Below the pieces are notes generated by a model. The model was not told the origin of the DNA, did not search any database, and worked only from the letters and a program-made list of their open reading frames with translations. From Leisingera sp. S132 (GTDB lineage: Bacteria > Pseudomonadota > Alphaproteobacteria > Rhodobacterales > Rhodobacteraceae): DNA of 64,000 nt. This document shows, piece after piece, positions 27,307-36,026 of this stretch. Positions within the stretch are counted from its first letter, which is position 1, and each line of letters opens with the position of its first letter. The DNA lies in the NCBI RefSeq assembly GCF_025144465.1, contig NZ_CP083553.1, forward strand, positions 330,501 through 394,500, given 5' to 3'. Both the position numbers and the translations under genes were made by a program.

Positions 27307-29727
27307 ATGGCAAAGAAGAAGACATCCGCGGCCAGGCGGTTCTCACTGGCAAACCTCAGCACCAAGGTGAAAATCGTTTCCGTCGCGGTGCTGCCGCTGC
27401 TCTTGGTGCTTGGGGTGGGGGTGCTTGCCGTCTTCAACCTGGGCCGGATGGACCAGTCGGCCAAGGCGGTGGATCACACCCAGGAGATCCTGACAGGCTC
27501 GCAGACCCTGGCGGAGGCCGCCTCGCAGATGGAGGCGGGCCTGCGCGGCTATCTCCTGGCGGGCCGTGAGGAGTACCTGGTCCCCTTTGAGGAGGGCAAG
27601 AGCCAGGTCGCAGAAACCCTCGCCAGCCTGCGCAATCTGGCGGCGGGCGATGCCGCGATGCTGGCCACTCTGGATGAGGCAGAGCAGACCCTGACCGGCT
27701 GGCAGGAAAACGTGGCCGCAGGCGCCATCGCGCTGCGCCAGGAAATCGGCGATGCCATGACCATGAACGACATGGCCGCCGAGGTGAAGAAATCCAAGGG
27801 CCGGGTCTATTTCGAGCAGTTCCGCACCGAGATGACGAACGTCATCGAGGAGGAGGAAGTCGAGCTCAACAACCGCCGCAACACCTTCATGTCGCTGGTC
27901 AATGCAGGCATTGCGGATCCGGACTACCTGAACACGTCGCTGCAGGCGGTGGAGCAGACCCACAAGGTGATCAGCCGCGCCAAGGACCTGCAAGCCGCCG
28001 CGGTGGACATGGAGACGGGCATGCGCGGCTTCCTTCTGGCAGGAGACCGGGAGTTTCTGGATCCCTACATGGAGGGCAACGGCCGCTTCAACGAAGTCAT
28101 GGCCGACCTCCGTCTGGCGCTGGCAGACAACCTGATGCAGTCAAACCGCCTGAACAAGGTGGCGGGGATCATTGACGAATGGCGCAATGAGGTGGTGGTG
28201 CCGATGCTGCAGCTGCGCCGGGTGATCGGCAGTGCCGCCACCATGGACAACATGGCCGATCTGGTGGCCGAGGGCCGCGGCAAGGAGTACTTCGACAGCT
28301 TCCGCGCCACCATGGAAACCCTGCAGGCCGCCGGCACCGCAGCCATGGCTGAACGCCGCGCCGCCAACGAGGAACTGGGCGCCCGGACCCGCACCATGAT
28401 TCCTGCGGCTATCGGCGGCGCCATCCTGATCGGCGGCATCCTGGCGCTGGTGATCGCCTCCGGCATCGCGTCGGGCATCCGCCGCGTCGTGATGTCGATG
28501 CGCGGCCTGGCAGAGGGCAACAACGCGGTGGAGATCCAGGGCCAGAACCGGGGCGATGAGGTCGGCGACATGGCCCGCGCGCTGGAGAAATTCCGCGACG
28601 AACTGGTGCGGATGCAGGAGGCGGAAGCACAGAAGGCAGAGAGCAAGGACGCCGAGCTGGCGGGCGTGGTGCGCGAGCTGAGCGAGCGTCTGTCGCGGCT
28701 GGCACATGGCGATCTGACCATCCGCATCGCTGAGCAATTCCCCGAGGAATACGAGCAGCTGCGCGCCGATTTCAACGGCTCGATCGACAATCTGAACGCC
28801 ACCGTCCAGCAGGTGATAGAGGCCACCACGAGCATCCGTAGCGGTGCCGCCGAGATCAGCCAGGCCTCTGACGACCTGTCGCACCGCACCGAAAGCCAGG
28901 CGGCAACGCTGGAACAGACCGCGGCCGCGATTGATGAGCTGACAGCATCGGTGAAATCCGCAGCCGAGGGCGCCCGCAACGTGGAAAACACCGTGCGTGA
29001 GGCCCGCCAGGAGGCCGAAACCAGCGGCGAGGTGGTGCAGGAGGCGGTTACCGCCATGGGCGGGATCGAGGACAGCTCAAAGAAGATCAGTCAGATCATC
29101 GGGGTGATCGATGACATCTCCTTCCAGACCAACCTTCTGGCGCTGAATGCCGGGGTGGAAGCCGCCCGCGCAGGCGAGGCGGGCCGCGGCTTTGCGGTGG
29201 TCGCCTCCGAGGTGCGGGCGCTGGCGCAGCGCTCTTCCGATGCGGCGATGGAGATCAAGGCGCTGATCTCCGACAGCTCCCGGCAGGTGGATCAGGGGGT
29301 TGATCTGGTCGGCCGGGCAGGGGCGGCGCTGCAGTCCATCGTGGGCCGCGTCAGCCATATCTCGCAGCTGGTCTCCGAAATCGCCGAAGGCGCAGAGGAA
29401 CAGTCCACCGGCCTGCATGAGATCAACACCGGCGTCACCCAGCTGGATCAGGTGACCCAGCAGAACGCCGCGATGGTCGAGGAGGCCACTGCGGCCGGCC
29501 ACATGCTGAACAGCGACGCGATGAAGCTTGCCGACCTGGTGACGCGGTTCCAGGTGGACGGCAGCAGCGCTGCGCTTGCGGCCCCGGCCGCGCCAGCAGC
29601 GCAGCCCACAGCCCATGGTGATGATGACTGGGGCACTGAGGACTGGGCGGCCGAGCCTGGCCCGGCCCCGGTTGCAGCCGCCGCCAATGACGGTAATGCC
29701 GCCCGCGACATGTGGCAGGACTTCTGA
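27307..29727 (+). CDS. Methyl-accepting chemotaxis protein with two CHASE3 modules
   Basis: An 806-residue chemoreceptor. TM1 lies near residues 20-44, two CHASE3-type sensory modules follow (MEAGLRGYLLAGREEYL near 75; [17 protein letters not shown] near 235), then TM2 near 363-388, HAMP and a methyl-accepting signalling domain. The hairpin tip ([38 protein letters not shown]) binds CheA/CheW. The C-terminal MWQDF resembles a CheR docking pentapeptide. A beheaded paralogue lies at 61275-63060. ATG 27307 is preferred over TTG 27277. Ligand unknown; no che genes are nearby. Confidence 0.9.
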   Translation: MAKKKTSAARRFSLANLSTKVKIVSVAVLPLLLVLGVGVLAVFNLGRMDQSAKAVDHTQEILTGSQTLAEAASQMEAGLRGYLLAGREEYLVPFEEGKSQVAETLASLRNLAAGDAAMLATLDEAEQTLTGWQENVAAGAIALRQEIGDAMTMNDMAAEVKKSKGRVYFEQFRTEMTNVIEEEEVELNNRRNTFMSLVNAGIADPDYLNTSLQAVEQTHKVISRAKDLQAAAVDMETGMRGFLLAGDREFLDPYMEGNGRFNEVMADLRLALADNLMQSNRLNKVAGIIDEWRNEVVVPMLQLRRVIGSAATMDNMADLVAEGRGKEYFDSFRATMETLQAAGTAAMAERRAANEELGARTRTMIPAAIGGAILIGGILALVIASGIASGIRRVVMSMRGLAEGNNAVEIQGQNRGDEVGDMARALEKFRDELVRMQEAEAQKAESKDAELAGVVRELSERLSRLAHGDLTIRIAEQFPEEYEQLRADFNGSIDNLNATVQQVIEATTSIRSGAAEISQASDDLSHRTESQAATLEQTAAAIDELTASVKSAAEGARNVENTVREARQEAETSGEVVQEAVTAMGGIEDSSKKISQIIGVIDDISFQTNLLALNAGVEAARAGEAGRGFAVVASEVRALAQRSSDAAMEIKALISDSSRQVDQGVDLVGRAGAALQSIVGRVSHISQLVSEIAEGAEEQSTGLHEINTGVTQLDQVTQQNAAMVEEATAAGHMLNSDAMKLADLVTRFQVDGSSAALAAPAAPAAQPTAHGDDDWGTEDWAAEPGPAPVAAAANDGNAARDMWQDF

Positions 29728-29749
29728 GGTCTGCGCGCAGGAAATTGCC

Positions 29750-29777
29750 AAGGTCCCTCCCGCCGGGGAGGGCCCTT
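29750..29777 (+). terminator. Terminator after the chemoreceptor gene
   Basis: AAGGTCCCTCC / GGAGGGCCCTT with a short loop and a weak T-rich continuation (GCGCTTTTGG). Confidence 0.6.
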
Positions 29778-29842
29778 GCGCTTTTGGGGGTGCGGGATTT
29801 TCAGGGGTGACAGCCCCGCGAATCTCCGCTAGCGTCCGGCCC

Positions 29843-29926
29843 ATGACCCGTACCTATGCCGCATTCTGGTATTTCTTTTATCCGCGCCACATGGCGGACG
29901 GAGGGGTCAGCGCATTCCCGGGTTAG
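29843..29926 (+). CDS. Aromatic-rich leader peptide of the DAHP synthase gene
   Basis: A 27-codon frame encodes MTRTYAAFWYFFYPRH..., with six consecutive aromatic codons (F-W-Y-F-F-Y, 29864-29881) covering all three aromatic amino acids. It ends at TAG 29924-29926, about 100 nt before the DAHP synthase start. This is the layout of an attenuation leader: shortage of charged tRNA-Phe, -Trp or -Tyr would stall a ribosome there. It is too short for ordinary gene finders. Confidence 0.8.
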   Translation: MTRTYAAFWYFFYPRHMADGGVSAFPG

Positions 29927-29984
29927 ACAGACCGGAACGCATCAGGATACCACCAACCGCCCGCAGCCCGCTGGCGGTTTTTTC
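29881..29984 (+). promoter_or_regulatory. Transcription attenuator upstream of DAHP synthase
   Basis: Three alternative pairings can be drawn. TCCGCGCCA (29881-29889) pairs with TGGCGGA (29892-29898) as a protector. GGCGG (29893-29897) can instead pair with CCGCC (29957-29961) as an antiterminator. The terminator is AACCGCC (29955-29961) with GGCGGTT (29973-29979) and a TTTTTT tail. A ribosome stalled on the aromatic codons would cover the protector arm and favour read-through. The folds were read by eye, not calculated. Confidence 0.75.
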
Positions 29985-30029
29985 GTATCCGCCGCAGCGC
30001 CAAGGGCCTCCCGCCAAGGAAGCTGACAC

Positions 30030-31109
30030 ATGACACCCCAAACAGAGAACCTCCGCATCACCGGCATGCAGGAACTGATCTCCCCCGAAGACCTCGCGTC
30101 GCAGATGCCCTCGACGGCGGCGGCCACCGATACCGTGCTGGCCAGCCGCACCGCCATTCAGGATGTGCTGCACGGCCGCGACGGCCGCGTGATTGCCGTG
30201 GTCGGCCCCTGTTCGATCCATGATCCCAAGGCGGCGATGGACTACGCCGAACGGCTGGCGCCGCTGCGCGCGCGGCTGGCCGGAGAGCTGGAAATCGTGA
30301 TGCGGGTCTACTTCGAGAAACCCCGCACCATCTCGGGCTGGAAAGGGCTGATCAACGATCCCGGCCTCGACGGCTCCTTCCGCATCAACGAGGGCCTGGG
30401 GCTGGCGCGCCGCCTGTGCCTGGACATCAACGCGCTCGGCCTGCCGGTCGGGACAGAGTTCCTGGATACGGCGGTGCCGCAGTACATCTCCGACCTGGTG
30501 GCCTGGGCCGCCATTGGCGCCCGCACCACCGAAAGCCAGATCCACCGCGAGATGGCCTCCGGCCTCAGCTGCCCGGTGGGCTTCAAGAACGGCACCCGCG
30601 GCAATGTGCAGATCGCGGTGGATGCGGTGCGCTCTGCCGCGCATCCGCATCATTTCATGGCGCTGGCCAAATCGGGCCGCGCGGCAATTGCGGCCACCAG
30701 CGGCAACCCGGACTGCCACCTGATCCTGCGTGGCGGCGGCGGTACCAACTTTGACGCGGCTTCCGTCGATGCGGCCTGCAAGCTGGCGGAAAAGGACGGC
30801 ATCCGCGGCCATGTGATGATCGACGCCAGCCACGCCAACAGCGGCAAGGATCCGATGCGGCAGCCCGCGGTGCTGCGCGACGTGGCGGCGCAGATCGCCG
30901 GCGGCGACAGCCGCATCACCGGCGTAATGGTGGAAAGCCAACTGGTGGCGGGCCGCCAGGACCTGGGCCAGGGGGAGCTGACCTACGGCCAGTCCATCAC
31001 CGATGGCTGCCTGGGCTGGGAGGACACCGTGGCCGAGCTGGAGCATCTGGCGGCAGCGGTTGCCAAACGCCGCATGGCGGCCCCGCAGGCGGAACTCGCG
31101 GAGGCCTGA
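30030..31109 (+). CDS. aroG: 3-deoxy-7-phosphoheptulonate synthase, class I
   Basis: A 359-residue DAHP synthase of the AroF/G/H type. It condenses phosphoenolpyruvate and erythrose 4-phosphate in the first step of the shikimate pathway. Motifs: AVVGPCSIHDPKAA, MRVYFEKPRTISGWKGLINDP, IGARTTESQIHREMASGLSCPVGFKNGT and the metal-site region MIDASHANSGKDP. The choice among aroF, aroG and aroH is by family only. It follows the aromatic leader/attenuator, so it should be controlled by aromatic amino acid supply. Confidence 0.93.
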   Translation: MTPQTENLRITGMQELISPEDLASQMPSTAAATDTVLASRTAIQDVLHGRDGRVIAVVGPCSIHDPKAAMDYAERLAPLRARLAGELEIVMRVYFEKPRTISGWKGLINDPGLDGSFRINEGLGLARRLCLDINALGLPVGTEFLDTAVPQYISDLVAWAAIGARTTESQIHREMASGLSCPVGFKNGTRGNVQIAVDAVRSAAHPHHFMALAKSGRAAIAATSGNPDCHLILRGGGGTNFDAASVDAACKLAEKDGIRGHVMIDASHANSGKDPMRQPAVLRDVAAQIAGGDSRITGVMVESQLVAGRQDLGQGELTYGQSITDGCLGWEDTVAELEHLAAAVAKRRMAAPQAELAEA

Positions 31110-31125
31110 GGCCCGCCAGCAGGGG

Positions 31126-31176
31126 ACGCGCCTTGCGGCGCGTGCCTCCGGCAGGGAGTATTTGGGGAAAGATGAA
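31126..31176. repeat. Hairpin plus dispersed intergenic repeat, copy 1
   Basis: ACGCGCC-TTGC-GGCGCGT (31126-31143) is followed at once by a 33-nt element starting GCCTCCGGC and containing GTATTTGGGGAAAGATGAA. An almost identical element follows rarA (34482-34513), again directly after a hairpin. Probable terminator-linked repeat found elsewhere in such genomes; function unknown. Confidence 0.7.
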
Positions 31177-31224
31177 TGCAGAGCGGCCTCTTGCCAGACG
31201 CCGGGTTTTGCGGATCATGGCACC

Positions 31225-31638
31225 ATGAGCACCGCAAACCCCGCCGGCTATTCCGGCAAACCACTGTTGCAGAAGCTGGGCTTCAAGCCCGGCTTCCGTG
31301 TCGCCGTGAGTGGTGCACCGGAGAACTACACTGCACTGATGGCGGGGGCCGGGGGCGTGGATTTCGACCGCCAGGGCGCAGCGGCCGCCTATGACGCCGC
31401 GCATGTTTTCCTGACCGCTGCCGGATCAGAACAGCAGGCCGCGGCCCAGGCCATCGCCGTGCTGCGCCCGGGCGGCATGCTGTGGCTGTCCTGGGCCAAG
31501 AAAAGCTCCAGGCTGCACAGCGGCATCACCGAGGACAGCCTGCGCGCTGCGGTGCTGCCGCTGGGCTGGGTGGACGTCAAGGTCTGCGCGGTCGATGCCG
31601 ACTGGTCCGGGCTGAAGTTCCTCAGGCGCCGGGGCTGA
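31225..31638 (+). CDS. DUF3052 family protein
   Basis: A 137-residue protein matching the DUF3052 pattern (AGYSGKPLLQKLGFKPG, then VSGAPENYTALM and LRPGGMLWLSWAKKSSRLHSGITED). It resembles a small Rossmann-like, methyltransferase-derived fold, but no catalytic activity is known. ATG 31225 is chosen because homology starts there; the upstream frame overlaps DAHP synthase. It lies alone between two hairpin/repeat elements. Confidence 0.7.
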   Translation: MSTANPAGYSGKPLLQKLGFKPGFRVAVSGAPENYTALMAGAGGVDFDRQGAAAAYDAAHVFLTAAGSEQQAAAQAIAVLRPGGMLWLSWAKKSSRLHSGITEDSLRAAVLPLGWVDVKVCAVDADWSGLKFLRRRG

Positions 31639-31728
31639 GAGGCGTGCCTTTGCCCGCAGGCCGCTGATGCCTTGCAATCCGGGTGCGCTCTCCGCATATC
31701 CTTCACGCAGCAACAAACGGGAGCCCCC

Positions 31729-33135
31729 ATGAACCGCCCAGCCCTGACCGCCCTTGCCCTGTGTCTTGCCCTGCCTGCGCTGGCCCTTCCGGCCGCCGCC
31801 GAAACCAGGGTGCCGCAGAGCCAGGCAGAGATCGCGCTGGGGTTTGCGCCGCTGGTCAGGGAAGCGTCTCCGGCGGTGGTGAACATCTATGCCAAGGTGG
31901 TGCGCCAGGTGCAGCAGCGCCGCCGCTCGCCGTTCATGAACGATCCGTTCTTCGATGATTTCTTCCGCGGTTTCGCCAAGCCGCAGCCGCGGGTGGAAAA
32001 CTCGCTGGGGTCGGGGGTGATCCTGTCAGCGGATGGTATCGTGGTCTCCAACTACCACGTTGTCGGCAGCGCCACCGAAATCCGCGTGGTGACCAATGAC
32101 CGGCGCGAATACAATGCGCGGGTGATCCTGGGCGACAAGGCCAGCGACCTGGCGATCCTGCAGCTGGATGAGGCCGCGGACCTGCCGCATCTGGATCTGC
32201 GCAACAGCGATGAGGTGCAGGTGGGCGAGCTGGCGCTGGCAATCGGCAACCCGTTCGGGGTTGGCCAGACCGTCAGCAGCGGCATCATCTCAGGGCTTGC
32301 GCGCACCGGCATGGGGGCGGGGGATGGCTTTGGCTACTACATTCAGACCGATGCGCCGATCAACCCGGGCAACTCCGGCGGCGCGCTGATCGACGTCAAT
32401 GGCGATCTGATTGGCATCAACACGCGCATCCTGTCCCGCTCCGGCGGCTCCAACGGCATCGGCTTTGCGATCCCTGCCAACCTGGTCAAACAATTCGTCG
32501 AACAGGCCAGGGACGGCGCCGAGGAATTCCAGCGCCCCTGGGCTGGCATGGCCGGGCAGCCGGTGGATGCTGATCTGGCTGCTTCGCTGGGTATGGAGGT
32601 GCCGGAGGGCATGGTGGTCTCCGACCTGCACCGGGAAAGCCCCTTTGCCAAGGCAGGGTTCAAGGTGGGCGATGTGATCACACATGTGGATGGCGAGGTG
32701 GTGAATTCCCCGTCCGAAATGGTGTTCCGCATGTCGGTCTCCGGCCTGGGCGGCACCGCTGAGATCACCCGCCTGCGCGGGGACGAGCGCGAGGCGGTTG
32801 CGGTGCCGATGATCACCGCGCCGGACCAGCCGCCCGCCAACCCGGTGCAGCTGGATGAGCGGACCGCGCTGCCCGGCCTGACCGTGGCGCAGATCAATCC
32901 GCAGGTGATTGCCCGGCTTGGCCTGCCGCTGTCGGCGGAGGGCGTGGTGGTCACCGATCCCGGCCCTTATGCGGGCCGCGGCGGGGTGCAGCCCGGCGAC
33001 GCGCTCTTGGCGGTGAACGGCCAGCCCGTCACCGGCACCGAGGACGTTTATGCCATCCTCGCAAACAGCGGCCGCTGGATTCAGCTGGATCTGAACCGCC
33101 GCGGCCAGCGCGTCACCCTGCGGTTCCGCACCTGA
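31729..33135 (+). CDS. Periplasmic serine protease/chaperone of the DegP/HtrA family
   Basis: A 468-residue protease with a signal peptide (cleavage near AAA-E, residue 24). The catalytic triad is H110 (VVSNYHVV), D140 (KASDLAIL) and S216 (NPGNSGGAL). Two PDZ domains follow from about residue 275 and 385. It degrades or refolds misfolded envelope proteins. The stop overlaps the first base of rarA by one nucleotide, starting a tight run of six genes. DegP versus DegQ type cannot be settled. Confidence 0.9.
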   Translation: MNRPALTALALCLALPALALPAAAETRVPQSQAEIALGFAPLVREASPAVVNIYAKVVRQVQQRRRSPFMNDPFFDDFFRGFAKPQPRVENSLGSGVILSADGIVVSNYHVVGSATEIRVVTNDRREYNARVILGDKASDLAILQLDEAADLPHLDLRNSDEVQVGELALAIGNPFGVGQTVSSGIISGLARTGMGAGDGFGYYIQTDAPINPGNSGGALIDVNGDLIGINTRILSRSGGSNGIGFAIPANLVKQFVEQARDGAEEFQRPWAGMAGQPVDADLAASLGMEVPEGMVVSDLHRESPFAKAGFKVGDVITHVDGEVVNSPSEMVFRMSVSGLGGTAEITRLRGDEREAVAVPMITAPDQPPANPVQLDERTALPGLTVAQINPQVIARLGLPLSAEGVVVTDPGPYAGRGGVQPGDALLAVNGQPVTGTEDVYAILANSGRWIQLDLNRRGQRVTLRFRT

Positions 33136-34457
33136 TGGCGGACCTGTTCGGCAGCCCGGAGCCCGCGGATGGCGGCGCACAGCAGGCCAGCAGGAACCGG
33201 CCGCTGGCCGACCGGCTGCGGCCGCAGTCGCTGGTGGATGTGATCGGCCAGGAACAGGTGCTGGGTCCTGAGGCGCCGCTGGGCGTGATGCTGGCCTCGG
33301 GGTCTTTGTCGTCGCTGATTTTCTGGGGGCCGCCGGGGGTGGGCAAGACCACCATCGCGCGGCTGCTGGCGCAGGAGACCGACCTGCATTTCGTGCAGAT
33401 ATCGGCGATCTTCACCGGCGTGCCGGAGCTGCGCAAAGTGTTCGAGGCCGCCAGGATCCGCCGCGAGAACGGGCAAGGGACGCTGCTGTTCGTGGATGAG
33501 ATCCACCGCTTCAACAAGGCCCAGCAGGACGGTTTCCTGCCGCATATGGAGGATGGCACCATCCTTCTGGTGGGGGCGACAACGGAGAACCCCTCGTTTG
33601 AGCTGAACGCCGCTGTGCTGAGCCGTTCGCAGGTGCTGGTGCTGGAGCGTCTGTCGCTGGCGGACCTGGAACGCCTGACCCAGCGCGCCGAGAGGGAGCT
33701 GGGCCGCGCCCTGCCGCTGAGCGGGGATGCCCGCGATGCGCTGCATGAGATGGCCGACGGTGACGGGCGGGCGCTTTTGAACCTCATTGAACAGGTTGCC
33801 GCCTGGAAGGTGGAGGCGCCCCTGGGGCGGGAGGCGCTGTCCAGCCGGCTGATGCGCCGGGCGGCCAAATTCGACAAGTCCGGCGACGAGCATTACAACC
33901 TGATTTCCGCGCTGCACAAATCGATCCGCGGCTCCGACCCGGATGCAGCACTCTACTGGCTGGCGCGGATGCTGGAGGGCGGCGAAGACCCGCGCTTCCT
34001 GGCCCGGCGCCTGACGATGATGTCGACCGAGGACATCGGCATGGCCGACCCGCAGGCCAATACGGTTTGCCTGAACGCCTGGCAGACTTACGAGCGGCTC
34101 GGCAGCCCGGAGGGCGAGCTGGCGCTGGCCAATGCCGCCGTCTATCTGGCGCTGGCGCCGAAATCCAACGCGGTCTATGTCGGTATCAAAGCGGCGCGGC
34201 GGCTGGCCAAGCAGACCGGCAGCGCGCCGCCGCCCAAGCATATCCTGAACGCGCCGACCAAGCTGATGGCGGAGCAGGGCTATGGCGACGGCTATGCCTA
34301 TGACCACGACGCCGAGGATGGTTTTTCCGGCCAGAATTACTTCCCCGACGGGGTGAAGCGGCCGGTGCTCTATCAGCCGGTGGAGCGCGGGTTCGAGCGC
34401 GAGTTGAAGCGGCGCACGGATTACTTTGCGAACCTTAGGGCAAAGCGGAACAAGTGA
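33135..34457 (+). CDS. rarA: Replication-associated recombination protein A (MgsA/RarA)
   Basis: A 440-residue AAA+ ATPase that acts at stalled replication forks. Walker A GPPGVGKTT, Walker B LLFVDEIHRFN and the arginine finger region near SRSQVLVLERLS are present, along with the C-terminal tetramerisation part (DPDAALYWLARMLEGGEDPRF). It overlaps the HtrA gene stop (TGATGG), so co-translation is likely. It is followed by a palindrome and repeat. Confidence 0.92.
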   Translation: MADLFGSPEPADGGAQQASRNRPLADRLRPQSLVDVIGQEQVLGPEAPLGVMLASGSLSSLIFWGPPGVGKTTIARLLAQETDLHFVQISAIFTGVPELRKVFEAARIRRENGQGTLLFVDEIHRFNKAQQDGFLPHMEDGTILLVGATTENPSFELNAAVLSRSQVLVLERLSLADLERLTQRAERELGRALPLSGDARDALHEMADGDGRALLNLIEQVAAWKVEAPLGREALSSRLMRRAAKFDKSGDEHYNLISALHKSIRGSDPDAALYWLARMLEGGEDPRFLARRLTMMSTEDIGMADPQANTVCLNAWQTYERLGSPEGELALANAAVYLALAPKSNAVYVGIKAARRLAKQTGSAPPPKHILNAPTKLMAEQGYGDGYAYDHDAEDGFSGQNYFPDGVKRPVLYQPVERGFERELKRRTDYFANLRAKRNK

Positions 34458-34513
34458 AGCGGCTTTGCCGGCAAAGCCGCTGCCTCCGGCGGGAGTATTT
34501 GGGGAAAGATGAA
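34458..34513. repeat. Perfect palindrome plus dispersed repeat, copy 2
   Basis: AGCGGCTTTGCC / GGCAAAGCCGCT is a perfect 24-nt palindrome directly after the rarA stop. It is followed at once by GCCTCCGGCGGGAGTATTTGG..., the 32-nt second copy of the element at 31144-31176. Probable terminator-repeat unit. Confidence 0.72.
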
Positions 34514-34602
34514 AGGGAAGAACCTGTACCCGCGTCAGCCCTGCGCGCCGTGCAATACGGGCAAAACTTGACATCCCTGCCTGTGCCGGCGACAGGACGG
34601 GG

Positions 34603-34983
34603 ATGATTTCTTCGGTTTCCATGGTGGCCCTTGGCGGCGCAATCGGGGCGGTGTGCCGCTACCTGGCCGGGCTGGGCATCATCCGGGTCCTGGGACATCA
34701 CGATTTCCCGGTGGCGGTGATCACCGTCAACGTGATCGGCTCCTTCCTGATGGGGGTGTTCGTGGTGGCCGCCGCAATGCGCGGGCTGACCCACCTCAGT
34801 CCGCTGGTGATGACCGGGCTGCTGGGCGGGTTCACCACGTTTTCGGCGTTCTCGCTGGAGACCGCCAACCTGATCGAGCGCGGTGCCTTCGGGCAGGCGG
34901 CGCTTTATGTAGCTTTGTCCGTGGGCCTGTCGGTCGGCGGATTGTTTCTGGGCCTGATGGCCGCAAGAGGAGTGTTCGCATGA
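34603..34983 (+). CDS. crcB: Fluoride ion exporter CrcB/Fluc
   Basis: A 126-residue membrane protein with four helices. It forms a dual-topology fluoride channel. Conserved GGFTTFSAFSLE (sodium/fluoride-site region) and NVIGSFLMG are present. No fluoride riboswitch pattern is visible upstream. Its stop overlaps the next gene's start (ATGA). Confidence 0.9.
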   Translation: MISSVSMVALGGAIGAVCRYLAGLGIIRVLGHHDFPVAVITVNVIGSFLMGVFVVAAAMRGLTHLSPLVMTGLLGGFTTFSAFSLETANLIERGAFGQAALYVALSVGLSVGGLFLGLMAARGVFA

Positions 34984-36026
34984 GCGGCGTTCAGATGATT
35001 ACCGTCAGCGAAGACGACAGCGGCCAGCGCATTGACCGCTGGCTGCGGCGGCTGTTTCCGCATGTGAACCAGGGCCGCATCGAGAAGATGTGCCGCAAGG
35101 GCGAGCTGCGGCTGGATGGCGCCCGGGTGAAGGCCAGTACCCGGGTGGACGCCGGCCAGGTGGTGCGGGTGCCGCCGCTGGCGGACAGCGACCTGAAACC
35201 TGCCGCGCCGCGCGAGATGAAGATCTCGGATGCGGATGCCAGGATGATCCAGTCCTGCGTGATCTACCGCGACGACGATGTGATCGTGCTGAACAAGCCT
35301 GCGGGCCTTGCGGTGCAAGGCGGCTCTGGCACCACCAAGCATGTGGATGGTTTGGCCGAGGCGCTGAAATTCGGGCTGGAGGATAAGCCCAAGCTGGTGC
35401 ACCGGATCGACAAGGACACCTCCGGCGTCTTGGTGCTGGCGCGCAACCGCAAGGCGGCACAGGCGCTGACCGCCGCCTTCCGCCACAAGAACACGCGCAA
35501 GATCTACTGGGCTTTGGTGGCGGGCGTGCCGACGCCGTACCTGGGCGAGATCAAGAATGGCTTGGTTAAGGCGCCGGGGCATGGCAAGTCCGGCGAAGGC
35601 GAGAAGATGATCAACGTGCATCCGCACGACATCGACGACACGCCCGGGGCCAAGCGCGCGCATACGCTTTATGCCACGCTCTACCGCGTCGCGAGCCGCG
35701 CCGCCTGGGTGGCGATGGAGCCAATTACGGGCCGCACTCACCAGCTGCGGGCGCATATGTCCGGCATGGGCCACCCTATTGCCGGCGACGGCAAATACGG
35801 CGGTTCAGGGCAGGAGAACCTGGGTGACGGCTGGGGCGCCTCGATCGGCGGGGTGATCTCCAAGAAGCTGCACCTGCACGCGCGCCGGATGGTGTTTGAG
35901 CACCCCGTCACCCGCAAGGAAATCGCCGTTGTTGCGCCGCTGCCGGATCACATGAAGGAAAGCTGGGACACCCTTGGCTGGAGTGAGGACCTGGCAGCGG
36001 ACGACCCGTTTGAGGATCTGAAGTGA
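34980..36026 (+). CDS. RluA-family 23S rRNA pseudouridine synthase (RluC/RluD-like)
   Basis: A 348-residue enzyme. An N-terminal S4 RNA-binding domain (about 15-65, RIDRWLRRLFPHVNQGRIEKMCRKGELRLDG) precedes the pseudouridine synthase domain. The catalytic aspartate lies in LVHRIDKDTSGVL. The RTHQLRAHM motif follows. It probably modifies 23S rRNA; which position is not decided. Overlaps with crcB and the HAD gene by 4 nt each. Confidence 0.9.
   Translation: MSGVQMITVSEDDSGQRIDRWLRRLFPHVNQGRIEKMCRKGELRLDGARVKASTRVDAGQVVRVPPLADSDLKPAAPREMKISDADARMIQSCVIYRDDDVIVLNKPAGLAVQGGSGTTKHVDGLAEALKFGLEDKPKLVHRIDKDTSGVLVLARNRKAAQALTAAFRHKNTRKIYWALVAGVPTPYLGEIKNGLVKAPGHGKSGEGEKMINVHPHDIDDTPGAKRAHTLYATLYRVASRAAWVAMEPITGRTHQLRAHMSGMGHPIAGDGKYGGSGQENLGDGWGASIGGVISKKLHLHARRMVFEHPVTRKEIAVVAPLPDHMKESWDTLGWSEDLAADDPFEDLK

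Noticed and set aside
34458-34602. Fluoride riboswitch upstream of crcB
   Set aside because: The conserved riboswitch blocks and their pseudoknot pairing could not be found; the stretch holds a palindrome and repeat instead.
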